Below are positions 1 to 7,411 of a stretch of DNA of 64,000 bases, in pieces. Every line of letters begins with the position of its first letter. The first letter of the stretch is position 1. The translations under genes and the position numbers were made by a program. The notes under the pieces were generated by a model, which worked only from the letters and a program-made list of their open reading frames with translations, had not been told where the DNA came from and ran no database searches. Source of the DNA: Eubacteriaceae bacterium Marseille-Q4139 (GTDB lineage Bacteria; Bacillota; Clostridia; Lachnospirales; Lachnospiraceae); NCBI GenBank assembly GCA_018223415.1, contig JAGTTQ010000001.1:2267865-2331864 (forward strand). The letters are read 5' to 3'.

Positions 1-23
1 GGGCAAAGGAGGACGGGAAGTAA
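1..23 (+). CDS. 3' tail of an upstream gene, probably citrate lyase acyl carrier subunit
   Basis: The first bases read in frame 3 as a short tail ending AKEDGK and a TAA stop at 21-23 that shares its last A with the citE start codon. Such one-base overlaps are typical of tightly coupled cit operons, where the small gamma subunit gene citD normally comes just before citE. Only seven codons are visible, so identity rests on operon order alone. Confidence 0.3.
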
Positions 24-928
24 TGGCAGAAAAAACCATCCATTTAAAGCGCACCAGCCTCTATGCCAGCGGGGCCAGCCCTGTGAACATGATCCAGGCG
101 GTGTTCTATAACGAAGATGTCCTGATTTACGACCTGGAGGACTCGGTCCCGGCAGCCGAAAAGGACGCGGCCCGCTTCCTCGTCTACAACATGGTGAAAA
201 ACCACAGGCCCAGGGACAAATACGTGGCAATCCGCGTCAACGGCATCTACTCAGAATATCTGGAAGAAGACCTTCAGGCCGCCGTCCGCGCAAACCCCGA
301 CTGCATCCGTATCCCCAAGGTGGAGTACGCGAGGGAAGCGCAGGACATCTCAAGACGGATCGGGGAAATCGAGGAAAAGGCCGGCCTGCCGGTGGGGAAG
401 ATTGAGCTAATCTGCAACATCGAGTCCTACATGGGCGTCATCAACGCCATGGAAATCGCCCATGCCGACCCGCGGATCGTCGCCATGGCTGTGAGCGCCG
501 AAGACCTGACGGCCAGCTTAAAGGCCCAGCGGACGAAACAGGGGTTAGAGGTGTTCTATGCGAGGAACGCGGTGCTGATGGCATGCCGTTCCGCCGGCAT
601 CGACGCCCTGGATATTGTATTCAGTGATATCAACGACACCGACGGCCTAAAGGAAGACACAGCCCTGGCAAAGAACCTGGGCTTTGACGGGAAGACCTGC
701 ATCCACCCGAGGCAGATCGACACGGTCAATGCCTATTTCACGCCCAGCATGAAGGAGATCAAATACGCGCTCCGTGTGCTGGCGGCCGTGGAAGAAGGGA
801 AGAAACAGCACAAAGGCGCCGTGACCTTAGACGGCGGCATGATCGACAAGCCCATGGAGCTGCGGGCGCTGACGACCTTAGCCCAGGCGAAGGCCGCCGG
901 GATTCAGACGGAAGGGATGGTGGTCTAG
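23..928 (+). CDS. citE: Citrate lyase beta subunit (citryl-CoA lyase)
   Basis: A 301-residue member of the HpcH/HpaI aldolase and citrate lyase beta family. In the lyase complex this subunit splits the citryl-ACP thioester into oxaloacetate and acetyl-ACP, in the cytoplasm. The sequence shows the family signatures: YDLEDSVP near residue 36 (metal and substrate region), the AIRVNG strand near residue 68, IPKVE near 96, and the GKTCIHPRQI segment near residue 225. Length matches the family. An AAAGGAGG ribosome site lies at 5-12. The next gene, citF, begins one base after this stop, so the two are translationally coupled. The identity is firm; the family also contains malyl-CoA lyases, but citF next door settles the call. 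Confidence 0.95.
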   Translation: MAEKTIHLKRTSLYASGASPVNMIQAVFYNEDVLIYDLEDSVPAAEKDAARFLVYNMVKNHRPRDKYVAIRVNGIYSEYLEEDLQAAVRANPDCIRIPKVEYAREAQDISRRIGEIEEKAGLPVGKIELICNIESYMGVINAMEIAHADPRIVAMAVSAEDLTASLKAQRTKQGLEVFYARNAVLMACRSAGIDALDIVFSDINDTDGLKEDTALAKNLGFDGKTCIHPRQIDTVNAYFTPSMKEIKYALRVLAAVEEGKKQHKGAVTLDGGMIDKPMELRALTTLAQAKAAGIQTEGMVV

Positions 929-929
929 G

Positions 930-2486
930 ATGAAGAACGCAGTGGGACGTGAAATCCCGGAAAAGATCGGGGATTACATCGTAAGGCCGTACACAGGCGC
1001 CTACACGGGGAATCCCGGGACAGAGCCGGTAAAGAGCCTGCGGACGGCAGGAAAGCATGTGTCCGGGGACTGCAAGATGGCAGAGAGCATCGAGGAGGCC
1101 ATTAGAGCCTGTGGCTTAAAGGACGGCATGACGATCTCCTTCCACCACAGCTTCCGGGAGGGAGACGAGATCATCGGCCAGGTACTAAAAGCCATCAAGA
1201 AACTTGGAATCAGGCACCTAAAGTTTGCCCCGAGCGCCGTGGTAAATATCAAGAATCCCTCGATTGTGGATTTCGTAAAGGACGGCACCATCGACCGGAT
1301 TGAGGCCAGCGGGATCCGCGGGGAGCTGGGCGACGCGGTACTGGAAGGCCTGATGGAAAACCCGGTCATTTTAAGGACCCATGGCTCCCGCCCCCGCGCC
1401 ATCGAGGCCGGGGAGTTACAGATTGACGTGGCCTTCATCGGCGCGTCGGCGGCCGACGAGTACGGGAACGCCACGGGACAGATCGGGCCAAACGCCTGCG
1501 GTTCCCTGGGCTATTCCTTCATCGACGCCACAAGCGCCGGAAAAGTCGTTGTCATCACCGACAATTTAGTAGAATACCCCTGCAACCCCGTGAGCATCTC
1601 CCAGCAGTACGTGGACTATGTGGTAAAGGTTGACCGCATCGGCGACCCGGAAAAGATCGGGAAAGGCGCGGCCAGGATGACGAAAAACCCGAGGGATTTG
1701 ATGATTGCCGAGCGGGCGGCCGACGTGATGGCGGCGTCCCGCATGTTTAAGGAAAACTTCTCCTTCCAGACCGGGGCCGGAGCCATCAGCATCGCCTGCA
1801 CCAACTACCTGGCGGAGCGGATGGAAGCGAGAGGCATTAAGGCAAGCTTTGCCCTTGGCGGCATGACGGCAGCCATCGTGGACATGTATAAAAAAGGGCT
1901 GGTGCGGGTACTGGAATGCAGCCAGTGCTTTGACGCGGTGGCGGCGAGGGCCATTGCCGAGGAGCCGGGGATCGTGGAAATCGACAATGCGGTGTACTCG
2001 AACCCGTTTTCCAAGGGAGCGATGCTTGATAAGCTGACCTTCGGCGTGCTGGCGGCGCTGGAAGTAGATACGGACTTCAATGTGAACATCTTAACCGGTT
2101 CCAGCGGGGAGATGATGGGAGGCCTTGGCGGCGGCCCGGATGTGGCGGCCGGGGCGGATATATCCATTGTGTGCCTGCCGGTGGTGAGAGGGCGGACGCC
2201 GTCCATCACGAAGCGGGTGTTCACCTGCTGTACGCCGGGAGAGACGGTGGCGGCGGTGGTGACGGAGGCGGGAATCGCCCTGAACCCGAAGCATAAGTAT
2301 TATGAGGAACTAAAGGAAGACCTGGAGCAGGCGAATTTAAAGCTTGTGACCATTGAGTATCTCCAGGAGTTAGCGGAGTCCTTAACGGGAGTGCCGAAGC
2401 CCATCGAGACGACGGACCGGGTGGTATGCATTGTGGAATACCGGGACGGGTCGGTGATTGATGTGATCCGGGAGATTAAAAAATAA
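930..2486 (+). CDS. citF: Citrate lyase alpha subunit (citrate CoA-transferase)
   Basis: A 518-residue CitF protein. It exchanges the acetyl group on the acyl carrier subunit for citrate, making citryl-ACP for CitE, and so feeds anaerobic citrate fermentation. The N-terminus has the typical REIPEKIGDY start, the middle has the CoA-transferase fold segment FIGASAADEYGNATG near residue 170, and a GGLGGGPDVAAGAD glycine-rich motif lies near residue 395. It starts one base after the citE stop and probably depends on coupled translation. Genes that often follow in such operons (citX, citG) are not seen; the next 180 bases are non-coding and then an insertion sequence begins, so the operon may end here or may have been altered. 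Confidence 0.96.
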   Translation: MKNAVGREIPEKIGDYIVRPYTGAYTGNPGTEPVKSLRTAGKHVSGDCKMAESIEEAIRACGLKDGMTISFHHSFREGDEIIGQVLKAIKKLGIRHLKFAPSAVVNIKNPSIVDFVKDGTIDRIEASGIRGELGDAVLEGLMENPVILRTHGSRPRAIEAGELQIDVAFIGASAADEYGNATGQIGPNACGSLGYSFIDATSAGKVVVITDNLVEYPCNPVSISQQYVDYVVKVDRIGDPEKIGKGAARMTKNPRDLMIAERAADVMAASRMFKENFSFQTGAGAISIACTNYLAERMEARGIKASFALGGMTAAIVDMYKKGLVRVLECSQCFDAVAARAIAEEPGIVEIDNAVYSNPFSKGAMLDKLTFGVLAALEVDTDFNVNILTGSSGEMMGGLGGGPDVAAGADISIVCLPVVRGRTPSITKRVFTCCTPGETVAAVVTEAGIALNPKHKYYEELKEDLEQANLKLVTIEYLQELAESLTGVPKPIETTDRVVCIVEYRDGSVIDVIREIKK

Positions 2487-2604
2487 CAGAGACAATTTAC
2501 TTTTTTTCGATACCTTCTTGTAATGGAACGCAGATCCATATAGTGAGGCGCAACCCCCGCGCGAAGCTATGTGCCGTGCAGAAATGTCGGCAAACCCCAG
2601 GAAG

Positions 2605-2631
2605 TCCGGCCGGCTCCAAGATGCGGCCGGA
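2605..2631. repeat. Hairpin downstream of citF
   Basis: TCCGGCCG at 2605-2612 pairs perfectly with CGGCCGGA at 2624-2631 around an 11-base loop. There is no T tract after it, so it is not a clear intrinsic terminator. It lies just left of the larger split inverted repeat that holds the insertion sequence. Confidence 0.6.
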
Positions 2632-2643
2632 AGACAGAAGAAA

Positions 2644-2660
2644 CCCCGGATACGGGCGGT
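2644..2660. repeat. Left arm of a host inverted repeat split by the IS element
   Basis: This 17-base arm (CCCCGGATACGGGCGGT) matches the reverse complement of 4387-4403 at 16 of 17 positions. Pairing resumes farther out between ACAGAA at 2634-2639 and TTCTGT at 4408-4413. The two arms are separated only by ten bases plus the insertion sequence, so they would form one long hairpin if the element were removed. Confidence 0.75.
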
Positions 2661-2670
2661 AATCCCTAAC

Positions 2671-2700
2671 TGATATGCTCCCTTCTAGGTAGACAGTTGA
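2671..2700 (+). repeat. Left terminal inverted repeat of the IS element
   Basis: Begins TGATATGCTCCC and aligns without gaps to the reverse complement of 4357-4386, about 20 of 30 positions identical, including the GTAGACA block at offset 19. It lies 38 bases before the orfA start. Confidence 0.75.
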
Positions 2701-2737
2701 AATAATAAAACTGTTTATCAAGGAGGGAGCATTTCTT

Positions 2738-3409
2738 ATGCGTAAATATTCTGCTGAAGATAAATTACGAATGGTAAAGCTTATTTTGGAAGCTAAACAT
2801 AGTATTACATCTGTATCAACAGGCGAAGGAATTCATCCTACTACTTTAGAAGAATGGATTCGTAATTATCAGTCTATGGGTTCAGAAACCTTTTACAACA
2901 AAGGATGGACCAAAAGAACTTCTGCCGAGAAAGAGATTGCCGTACAAGAGTATCTTTCTGGTCTTGGTTCACTACGTGATATTTGTAAAAAATATAAAAT
3001 TTCCAGTACTCGTACACTCAGGCAATGGATTGCGCTGTATAATGGTCATAAGGAACTGAAGGCTTCCAGAACAGGAGGATGTAGTCTTATGACCAAAGGA
3101 AGAAAAACAACGTTTGAAGAAAGAGTGGAAATTGCATCCTACTGCATTTCCCATGGCCATAACTATGCTGAAACATCAGAAAACTTTAAGGTGTCCTATC
3201 AGCAGGCACGAAATTACACTATCAAATACGAAACAGGCGGAGTTCCTGCATTACAGGATAACCGCGGCAAAAGAAAATCGGAAGATTCTCTTACAGAGGT
3301 GGAAAAGCTTCAAGCGGAGTTGAAACTGGAAAAAGCCAAACGGCAACGTGCAGAAATGGAGTTATCATTCTTAAAAAAATTAGAGGAAATCGAAAGGAGG
3401 CGGGGCTGA
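2738..3409 (+). CDS. IS3-family transposase OrfA (DNA-binding subunit)
   Basis: A 223-residue protein with repeated helix-turn-helix domains: residues 1-60 begin MRKYSAEDKLRMV, a second resembles it around residues 65-110 (IRNY/RQWIALYNGH regions), and a third begins at KTTFEERVEIASYC near residue 124. The tail (from about residue 185) is a charged heptad-rich coiled coil, used in this family for dimer formation. It recognises the element ends and is joined to OrfB by -1 frameshifting. The start has a strong AAGGAGGGAGC site at 2719-2729. Longer than a minimal OrfA of about 100 residues because of the duplicated HTH units, as in IS150 relatives. Confidence 0.9.
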   Translation: MRKYSAEDKLRMVKLILEAKHSITSVSTGEGIHPTTLEEWIRNYQSMGSETFYNKGWTKRTSAEKEIAVQEYLSGLGSLRDICKKYKISSTRTLRQWIALYNGHKELKASRTGGCSLMTKGRKTTFEERVEIASYCISHGHNYAETSENFKVSYQQARNYTIKYETGGVPALQDNRGKRKSEDSLTEVEKLQAELKLEKAKRQRAEMELSFLKKLEEIERRRG

Positions 3410-3411
3410 GC

Positions 3412-4308
3412 CTGATCCGCCACGAGCATATCTATCAGGCTGTCAAAGAAGAACAGAAAGAACACGATTATCCGATACAGGAGCTTTGTAAGATTGGCGG
3501 TGTTTCAAGGGCGGCTTATTACAAATGGCTGAACCATGAAATGTCAGAGAATGAACAGGAAAACCGAAAAATTGCGGAACTGATAGAAAAAATCCACATA
3601 GAATCACCTGATAAGGGTTATCGCAGAATCCGTGATGAGTTGGAGCGTTACCATGACATTGATGTAAATGATAAACGTGTTTTGCGCATCTGCCGGAAAC
3701 TTGGTATCAAATCCACCATTAAATATGCAAACGATAGCTGTACAAGACAGGCTGCAAATCCACAGTACATAGCCGAAAATATCCTGAATCGTGAATTTAC
3801 GGCAGAAGCTCCGAATGAAAAGTGGTTGACCGATGTAACGGAATTTCATTACTATATCGGAAATGAAAAGCACAAGGTATATTTAAGTGCAATTCTTGAC
3901 CTGTATGACCGAAGAATCGTATCCTACCGTATTGGAGACAGTAATAGTAATGCATTAGTGTTTGATACCTTTGATGATGCAGTCAAAGATAATCCTGATG
4001 CACATCCAATGTTTCACAGTGACAGAGGCTTTCAATACACCAATAGAGCCTTTCATGCAAAACTTGAAGCAGCAGGGATGATGCAGAGCATGTCCAGAGT
4101 AGCAAAGTGTATCGATAATGGACCAATGGAAGGATTCTGGGGAATTCTAAAACGGGAGCGTTATTATGGTAAACGATTTATGGACAGAGAATCACTGGTG
4201 GTCATGATAGAGAAATATATCAATTACTATAACAACAGACGTTTGCAGAGGAAGCTTGGTATAGTAACACCAATGGAGAAACACGAAAAATATTTACAGG
4301 CAGCGTAA
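3412..4308 (+). CDS. IS3-family transposase OrfB (DDE catalytic domain)
   Basis: The open frame is -1 relative to orfA and is already open upstream of the A7 run at 3373-3379, so the protein is probably made mainly as an OrfAB fusion. The first in-frame ATG is at 3541, but the conserved HTH_21 region (RHEHIYQAVKEEQ and later VSRAAYYKWL) begins before it, near 3412. An AAAGGAGG sequence at 3393-3400 could also allow separate initiation. The DDE residues are seen in WLTDVTEF, FHSDRGFQYT and NGPMEGFWG, followed by the usual KRERYY helix. The rve integrase core looks complete, so the element may still be active. Confidence 0.85.
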   Translation: MIRHEHIYQAVKEEQKEHDYPIQELCKIGGVSRAAYYKWLNHEMSENEQENRKIAELIEKIHIESPDKGYRRIRDELERYHDIDVNDKRVLRICRKLGIKSTIKYANDSCTRQAANPQYIAENILNREFTAEAPNEKWLTDVTEFHYYIGNEKHKVYLSAILDLYDRRIVSYRIGDSNSNALVFDTFDDAVKDNPDAHPMFHSDRGFQYTNRAFHAKLEAAGMMQSMSRVAKCIDNGPMEGFWGILKRERYYGKRFMDRESLVVMIEKYINYYNNRRLQRKLGIVTPMEKHEKYLQAA

Positions 4309-4311
4309 AAA

Positions 4312-4358
4312 TCTGCCAGCAGGTGATACCTACTGGCAGAAAAAAATTATATTTTTTT
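4312..4358 (+). terminator. Terminator hairpin at the end of the transposase genes
   Basis: CTGCCAGCAGGT at 4313-4324 pairs with ACCTACTGGCAG at 4328-4339 with one mismatch and a three-base loop. An A tract follows, and a run of seven T ends near 4358. It lies inside the right end of the element and would insulate it from the flanks. Confidence 0.7.
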
Positions 4359-4386
4359 GATTGTCTACTTGACGGGAAGCAGTTCA
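4357..4386 (-). repeat. Right terminal inverted repeat of the IS element
   Basis: Read on the minus strand it begins TGAACTGCTTCCC and shares GTAGACA at the same offset as the left end. The first base outside, 4387, is the start of the right arm of the split host hairpin. Confidence 0.75.
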
Positions 4387-4403
4387 ACCGCCCATATCCG
4401 GGG
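4387..4403. repeat. Right arm of a host inverted repeat split by the IS element
   Basis: ACCGCCCATATCCGGGG pairs with 2644-2660 with one mismatch. It directly abuts the IS right end, which places the insertion in the hairpin loop or at its edge. Confidence 0.75.
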
Positions 4404-4440
4404 AATTTTCTGTGTTAGTCCGGCGTCTTGCAGAGAAAGC

Positions 4441-4470
4441 ACTCCGGCGCAGCAAAAGCCGCGCCGGAGT
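4441..4470 (-). terminator. Strong GC hairpin after the DUF3100 operon
   Basis: ACTCCGGCGC at 4441-4450 and GCGCCGGAGT at 4461-4470 form a perfect 10-bp stem with a 10-base loop. It lies 30 bases after the stop of the last gene of the minus-strand operon. No strong T tract follows on the minus strand, so its role as a terminator is likely but not certain. Confidence 0.5.
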
Positions 4471-4499
4471 CTGATAAAATTATGTTGAGGTGAAAAAGC

Positions 4500-4985
4500 T
4501 TAAATCACACCGGTTGCCCGGAGAATGACCTCCGCGATAATTGCGGAACCAACATAAGTACCGATAAATGCAAACAGGGAGATAATAACGATGGAAACGC
4601 CCTGCTGCTTAAAGGTGTCGAGGTCTTTTCCGATGGAGATGCCTGCATAGGCAAGAATCGGGGTACAGAGCGGAAGAAGACCAATTTTGCCAATGCTCTC
4701 GATACAATAGTCAGCAAAGGGGAAGACGCCCGGTATAGTTATAATAATCGCAATCAAAGATACATAAGCGATAACCGGAAGGTTTTTTGAGCTTACCTTG
4801 TTGACTAATTCATAGAGGATGCAGCCCACCAGGGTGGCAGCCAAAAGCATCAGAAGTCCAGGTGCAGCCTCCAGCGGGGTAACGGGAGCCCCTGCTTTTG
4901 AGGTGCTGATATAGTTGCCAACAGAAGCGAAAATTGTAACAAGAATCAGGCATTTCAGCCGTTTAATCCAAACAGATGCACTCAT
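4500..4985 (-). CDS. Small integral membrane protein, partner of DUF3100 protein
   Basis: A 161-residue very hydrophobic protein with about four to five membrane segments (near residues 12-25, 40-60, 68-90, 105-118 and 130-155). It starts at 4985 behind an AAAGGAGGG site. It is the last gene of a three-gene minus-strand operon, 13 bases after the DUF3100 gene, and probably forms a two-part membrane carrier with it. No soluble domain or binding motif can be seen. I know of similar pairs of DUF3100 and small membrane proteins only by association; transport of an amide or amino-acid conjugate is an inference from the M20 hydrolase in the same operon. Confidence 0.7.
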   Translation of the reverse strand: MSASVWIKRLKCLILVTIFASVGNYISTSKAGAPVTPLEAAPGLLMLLAATLVGCILYELVNKVSSKNLPVIAYVSLIAIIITIPGVFPFADYCIESIGKIGLLPLCTPILAYAGISIGKDLDTFKQQGVSIVIISLFAFIGTYVGSAIIAEVILRATGVI

Positions 4986-4998
4986 ATTCAGCCCTCCT

Positions 4999-5826
4999 TT
5001 AATCTTTCTTCATTGCAGCGGCTTTCCGAATCGGAACCCCATTTTTATAATGTTTGTTCACCGCAGTCATCTTCCGATACATCCAGTCACAGATTGGAAG
5101 AGCAATGAAGAGGCTCATATAAAGACCGTCTACGGTACTTAACATATTGCTGGCAGAAGCATAAGCAGTAAGTGTCTGTTCCATTTCCGGATGTGCTGTC
5201 ACAACGGCAGCAAGGCTGGCAGACATCATAGATGCCGAACCGGTACCGCAGGCCATTGCAAGGGAATACGGATGGAAAATATTGAGGGAACAGAGGAAGG
5301 AAACCATGATTCCATAGAACAGTGTTCCAAGAACCGTACCAGTGATGTATCCGCCCATAACGCCGACGCCCTCAGGGGAGTCCAGGCCGTAGCGGTCAGC
5401 CACGATGGCGATGGAGGTCTCGCGGGAGATGGAGAACGTACAGCCAACAGCCGAACGGTCCATCCGCAGAACGAGGATTGCAATCGGGAGAGCTAAAAGG
5501 GCAGTTCCCAGGTTCCCGAATTCCTGAAGGATCAGAGCCGGGCCGGACTGGAAGAGAGCGACCAGGTTCGGTCCAATGCTGGCGCCTGTCTTTGCAGTCA
5601 GCATCATAACACTGATGGTAATATACGGGGATGCCTCCTCCATCATCTGTTTCGGGATCGCTTTTGCAATTCCCAGGATTGCGCCGAAAATCAGCACGTA
5701 CAGCATGGGGAACAGCGAGAAGGCTAACGGCCCCAGGCTAAAGCTTTGTGTTCCGATAAATTCTGCGACCAATGTCAGGATTAAGGCCAGCAGATGAATT
5801 TTCCAGTCATTAAATAATTCCTTCAT
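4999..5826 (-). CDS. DUF3100 family membrane protein, putative transporter
   Basis: A 275-residue polytopic protein with about eight hydrophobic segments, starting MKELFNDWKIHLLAL. The pattern GPLAFSLFPMLYVLIFG near residue 32, KTGASIGPN near 80 and CGTGSASMMSAS near 195 fits the DUF3100 family. A small-residue GTGSASMMSAS stretch inside a membrane segment could line a substrate path. The start at 5826 has an AGGAGG site nine bases upstream. It follows the M20 gene by 12 bases and precedes the small membrane partner by 13, so all three should share one transcript. Function is not established; the M20 neighbour suggests import of its substrate or export of its product. Confidence 0.75.
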   Translation of the reverse strand: MKELFNDWKIHLLALILTLVAEFIGTQSFSLGPLAFSLFPMLYVLIFGAILGIAKAIPKQMMEEASPYITISVMMLTAKTGASIGPNLVALFQSGPALILQEFGNLGTALLALPIAILVLRMDRSAVGCTFSISRETSIAIVADRYGLDSPEGVGVMGGYITGTVLGTLFYGIMVSFLCSLNIFHPYSLAMACGTGSASMMSASLAAVVTAHPEMEQTLTAYASASNMLSTVDGLYMSLFIALPICDWMYRKMTAVNKHYKNGVPIRKAAAMKKD

Positions 5827-5838
5827 GGGCAGAGCCTC

Positions 5839-7158
5839 CTATTCTTCAATATGTCCCCAGTTTTTCAGGTATTCTTCTTTTGTCATAACAGGCGTGAAGG
5901 ATTCTTTGACGGCAAGGCCTGTTTCTGCGCCGTCGGCCAGGAGGTCGATGGCAGTCATGACAAGCGCCTTAGCAGCCGTGAGATACGCCATGTCCTTATC
6001 CTCCAGGACATAATCCGGGCAGTGGGCGCCGCCCTTTGCGCCGCCGATGTAGGCATGAACCGTCGGCATCAGGTGGGAGATATCGCCGGCATCGGTGGAA
6101 CCGCCGCTGGCGTCAGAAATACATTCGACCTGATCGTCACCGATGAGGCTGCACAGGTTTTTATACATGAGCTCTGCAAGCGGCGGATGCGCCACAACAG
6201 GCAGATAGCCCGGAAGCTCCGTAATCTTGCACTCAGCGCCGACTGCATAAGCACCGGCCTCCAGCGCACGGTTTACCTTTTTGGAGGCGTCTAAGATGGC
6301 ATCCACTCTTGCACCCCGCACATACGTCTCAATCCGAACATCAGCCGGGATAATGTTTACCAGATCACCGCCCTTGGTGATGATGGGATGGACACGGATG
6401 TGATCTTCATCGCGGAACGTCTCCCGCTGTGCATGGATGGCAGCCAGGCCGATCTCTGCGGCATTTAATGCGTTGACGCCGTCGAACGGTGCACCGCCGG
6501 CATGGGCCTCTTTGCCCTTATACTGGACGAGCTTTCCGACAAAGCCGTTGGCCGGGTTTCCGGCGTTGGCCTTAATTTTCTTTCCGCTGGTGGACTGGGT
6601 GTGCTGCATCACCATGATATCCACGTCGTCCATGGCGCCCAGGCGGACAAATTCCTGCTTTCCGCCGAGGAAGTGGATCTTTCCCTCTTCCCGCAGATGG
6701 TTTCTGTATTCCAGCTCCACGAACTCTTCACTGGGAACTGCCATCAAGGCAATGTCGCCGGACAGGTCTTTCATGATATCGGCATCATGCAGGGCATAAG
6801 CAACGCCGGCCAGACCGGCCATCATACAGTTATGGCCGCAGGCATGAGCCGCGCTGGTGACAGGATCGGCACAGGGATGCCCCGGAACCACGACGGCATC
6901 CAGCTCGCCCATGATGGCGACCTTCATCTTGCTTTCCTGCCCCTTCTGGTTGGAGATTACTCCGGTCAGAGCCACATGATCCTGGTGGGCAAAACCGAGT
7001 GAATCCAGAAGCCTGCTGAATTTTTCCGAGGTCTTTACCTCTTTGTAGCCGAGCTCCGGCTCTGAAAAAATACTGTCGCCGAACGCGATGATGTCGTCAC
7101 GGTGATTGTCAATCGCCTGACAGGCAGCCTTTTTCAGCTCTTCCTTTGAACGTCCCAT
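5839..7158 (-). CDS. M20 family metallopeptidase/amidohydrolase (AbgB-like)
   Basis: A 439-residue cytoplasmic zinc hydrolase. Metal-binding features are visible: AAHACGHNCMMAGL near residue 107 (His ligand and following Asp/Glu region), VPSEEFVELEY near 165 (bridging Glu pair), and the C-terminal SGGSTDAGDISHLMPT near 365. The middle has the dimerisation insert with the KEAHAGGAPFDGVNALNA motif. This subgroup includes p-aminobenzoyl-glutamate hydrolase subunits and N-acyl amino-acid amidohydrolases, which cleave an amide bond to release an amino acid. First gene of the operon with two membrane proteins. RBS AAAGGAGGG at 7168-7176. An AbgT transporter is also in the window (59532) but far away. 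Confidence 0.88.
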   Translation of the reverse strand: MGRSKEELKKAACQAIDNHRDDIIAFGDSIFSEPELGYKEVKTSEKFSRLLDSLGFAHQDHVALTGVISNQKGQESKMKVAIMGELDAVVVPGHPCADPVTSAAHACGHNCMMAGLAGVAYALHDADIMKDLSGDIALMAVPSEEFVELEYRNHLREEGKIHFLGGKQEFVRLGAMDDVDIMVMQHTQSTSGKKIKANAGNPANGFVGKLVQYKGKEAHAGGAPFDGVNALNAAEIGLAAIHAQRETFRDEDHIRVHPIITKGGDLVNIIPADVRIETYVRGARVDAILDASKKVNRALEAGAYAVGAECKITELPGYLPVVAHPPLAELMYKNLCSLIGDDQVECISDASGGSTDAGDISHLMPTVHAYIGGAKGGAHCPDYVLEDKDMAYLTAAKALVMTAIDLLADGAETGLAVKESFTPVMTKEEYLKNWGHIEE

Positions 7159-7248
7159 AACAGTTCCCTCCTTTTAGAAGCGGATATGTCCGAAAAGACA
7201 TACCATTCGATAGAAAAAATAAATAAAAAAATGTGGAATTTTTAATAC

Positions 7249-7277
7249 ATTTTATCACAATTTAATAAAATAGTAAA
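7249..7277 (-). promoter_or_regulatory. Promoter of the M20/DUF3100 operon
   Basis: On the minus strand TTTACT (7272-7277) and TAAAAT (7249-7254) are separated by exactly 17 bases. The leader then holds a small TATGTC/GACATA hairpin before the ribosome site. The surrounding bases (7200-7350) are AT-rich and hold no gene. Confidence 0.6.
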
Positions 7278-7357
7278 GCGTTAAATAAAAGACATAGTCA
7301 AAATTCACATATAAGGAAGGGAAAATGTGAAAACAATAAGAAAAAATGACGACAAAA

Positions 7358-7395
7358 CCAGCCGTCAGAACATAAAAATCCGTTCCGGCGGCTGG
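7358..7395 (-). terminator. Terminator of the LysR/alcohol dehydrogenase operon
   Basis: A 14-bp stem, CCAGCCGTCAGAAC (7358-7371) with GTTCCGGCGGCTGG (7382-7395), with two G-U type pairs. On the minus strand it is followed by TTTTGTCGTCATTTTTT. It lies 17 bases after the dehydrogenase stop. Confidence 0.8.
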
Positions 7396-7411
7396 TTCCA
7401 TATGATGAAAA

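Larger units (their letters stand above)
2671..4386 (+). mobile_element. IS3-family insertion sequence (IS150-like organisation)
   Basis: About 1.7 kb. The ends are imperfect inverted repeats of about 30 bp (2671-2700 and 4357-4386); both start TGA when read inward and share GTAGACA at the same offset, with roughly 20 of 30 positions equal. Inside are two overlapping-frame transposase genes, orfA then orfB in the -1 frame, as is typical of the IS3 family. A run of seven A at 3373-3379 is a good candidate for programmed -1 frameshifting. Base composition is clearly more AT-rich than the flanks, suggesting recent arrival. No exact target duplication is apparent at the ends I chose; the true end could differ by a base or two. 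Confidence 0.88.

Noticed and set aside
2664..4416. Integron attC site (CTAAC and GTTAG near the IS)
   Set aside because: The core-like pentamers are not placed at matching distances from the stem, and no integrase is seen.
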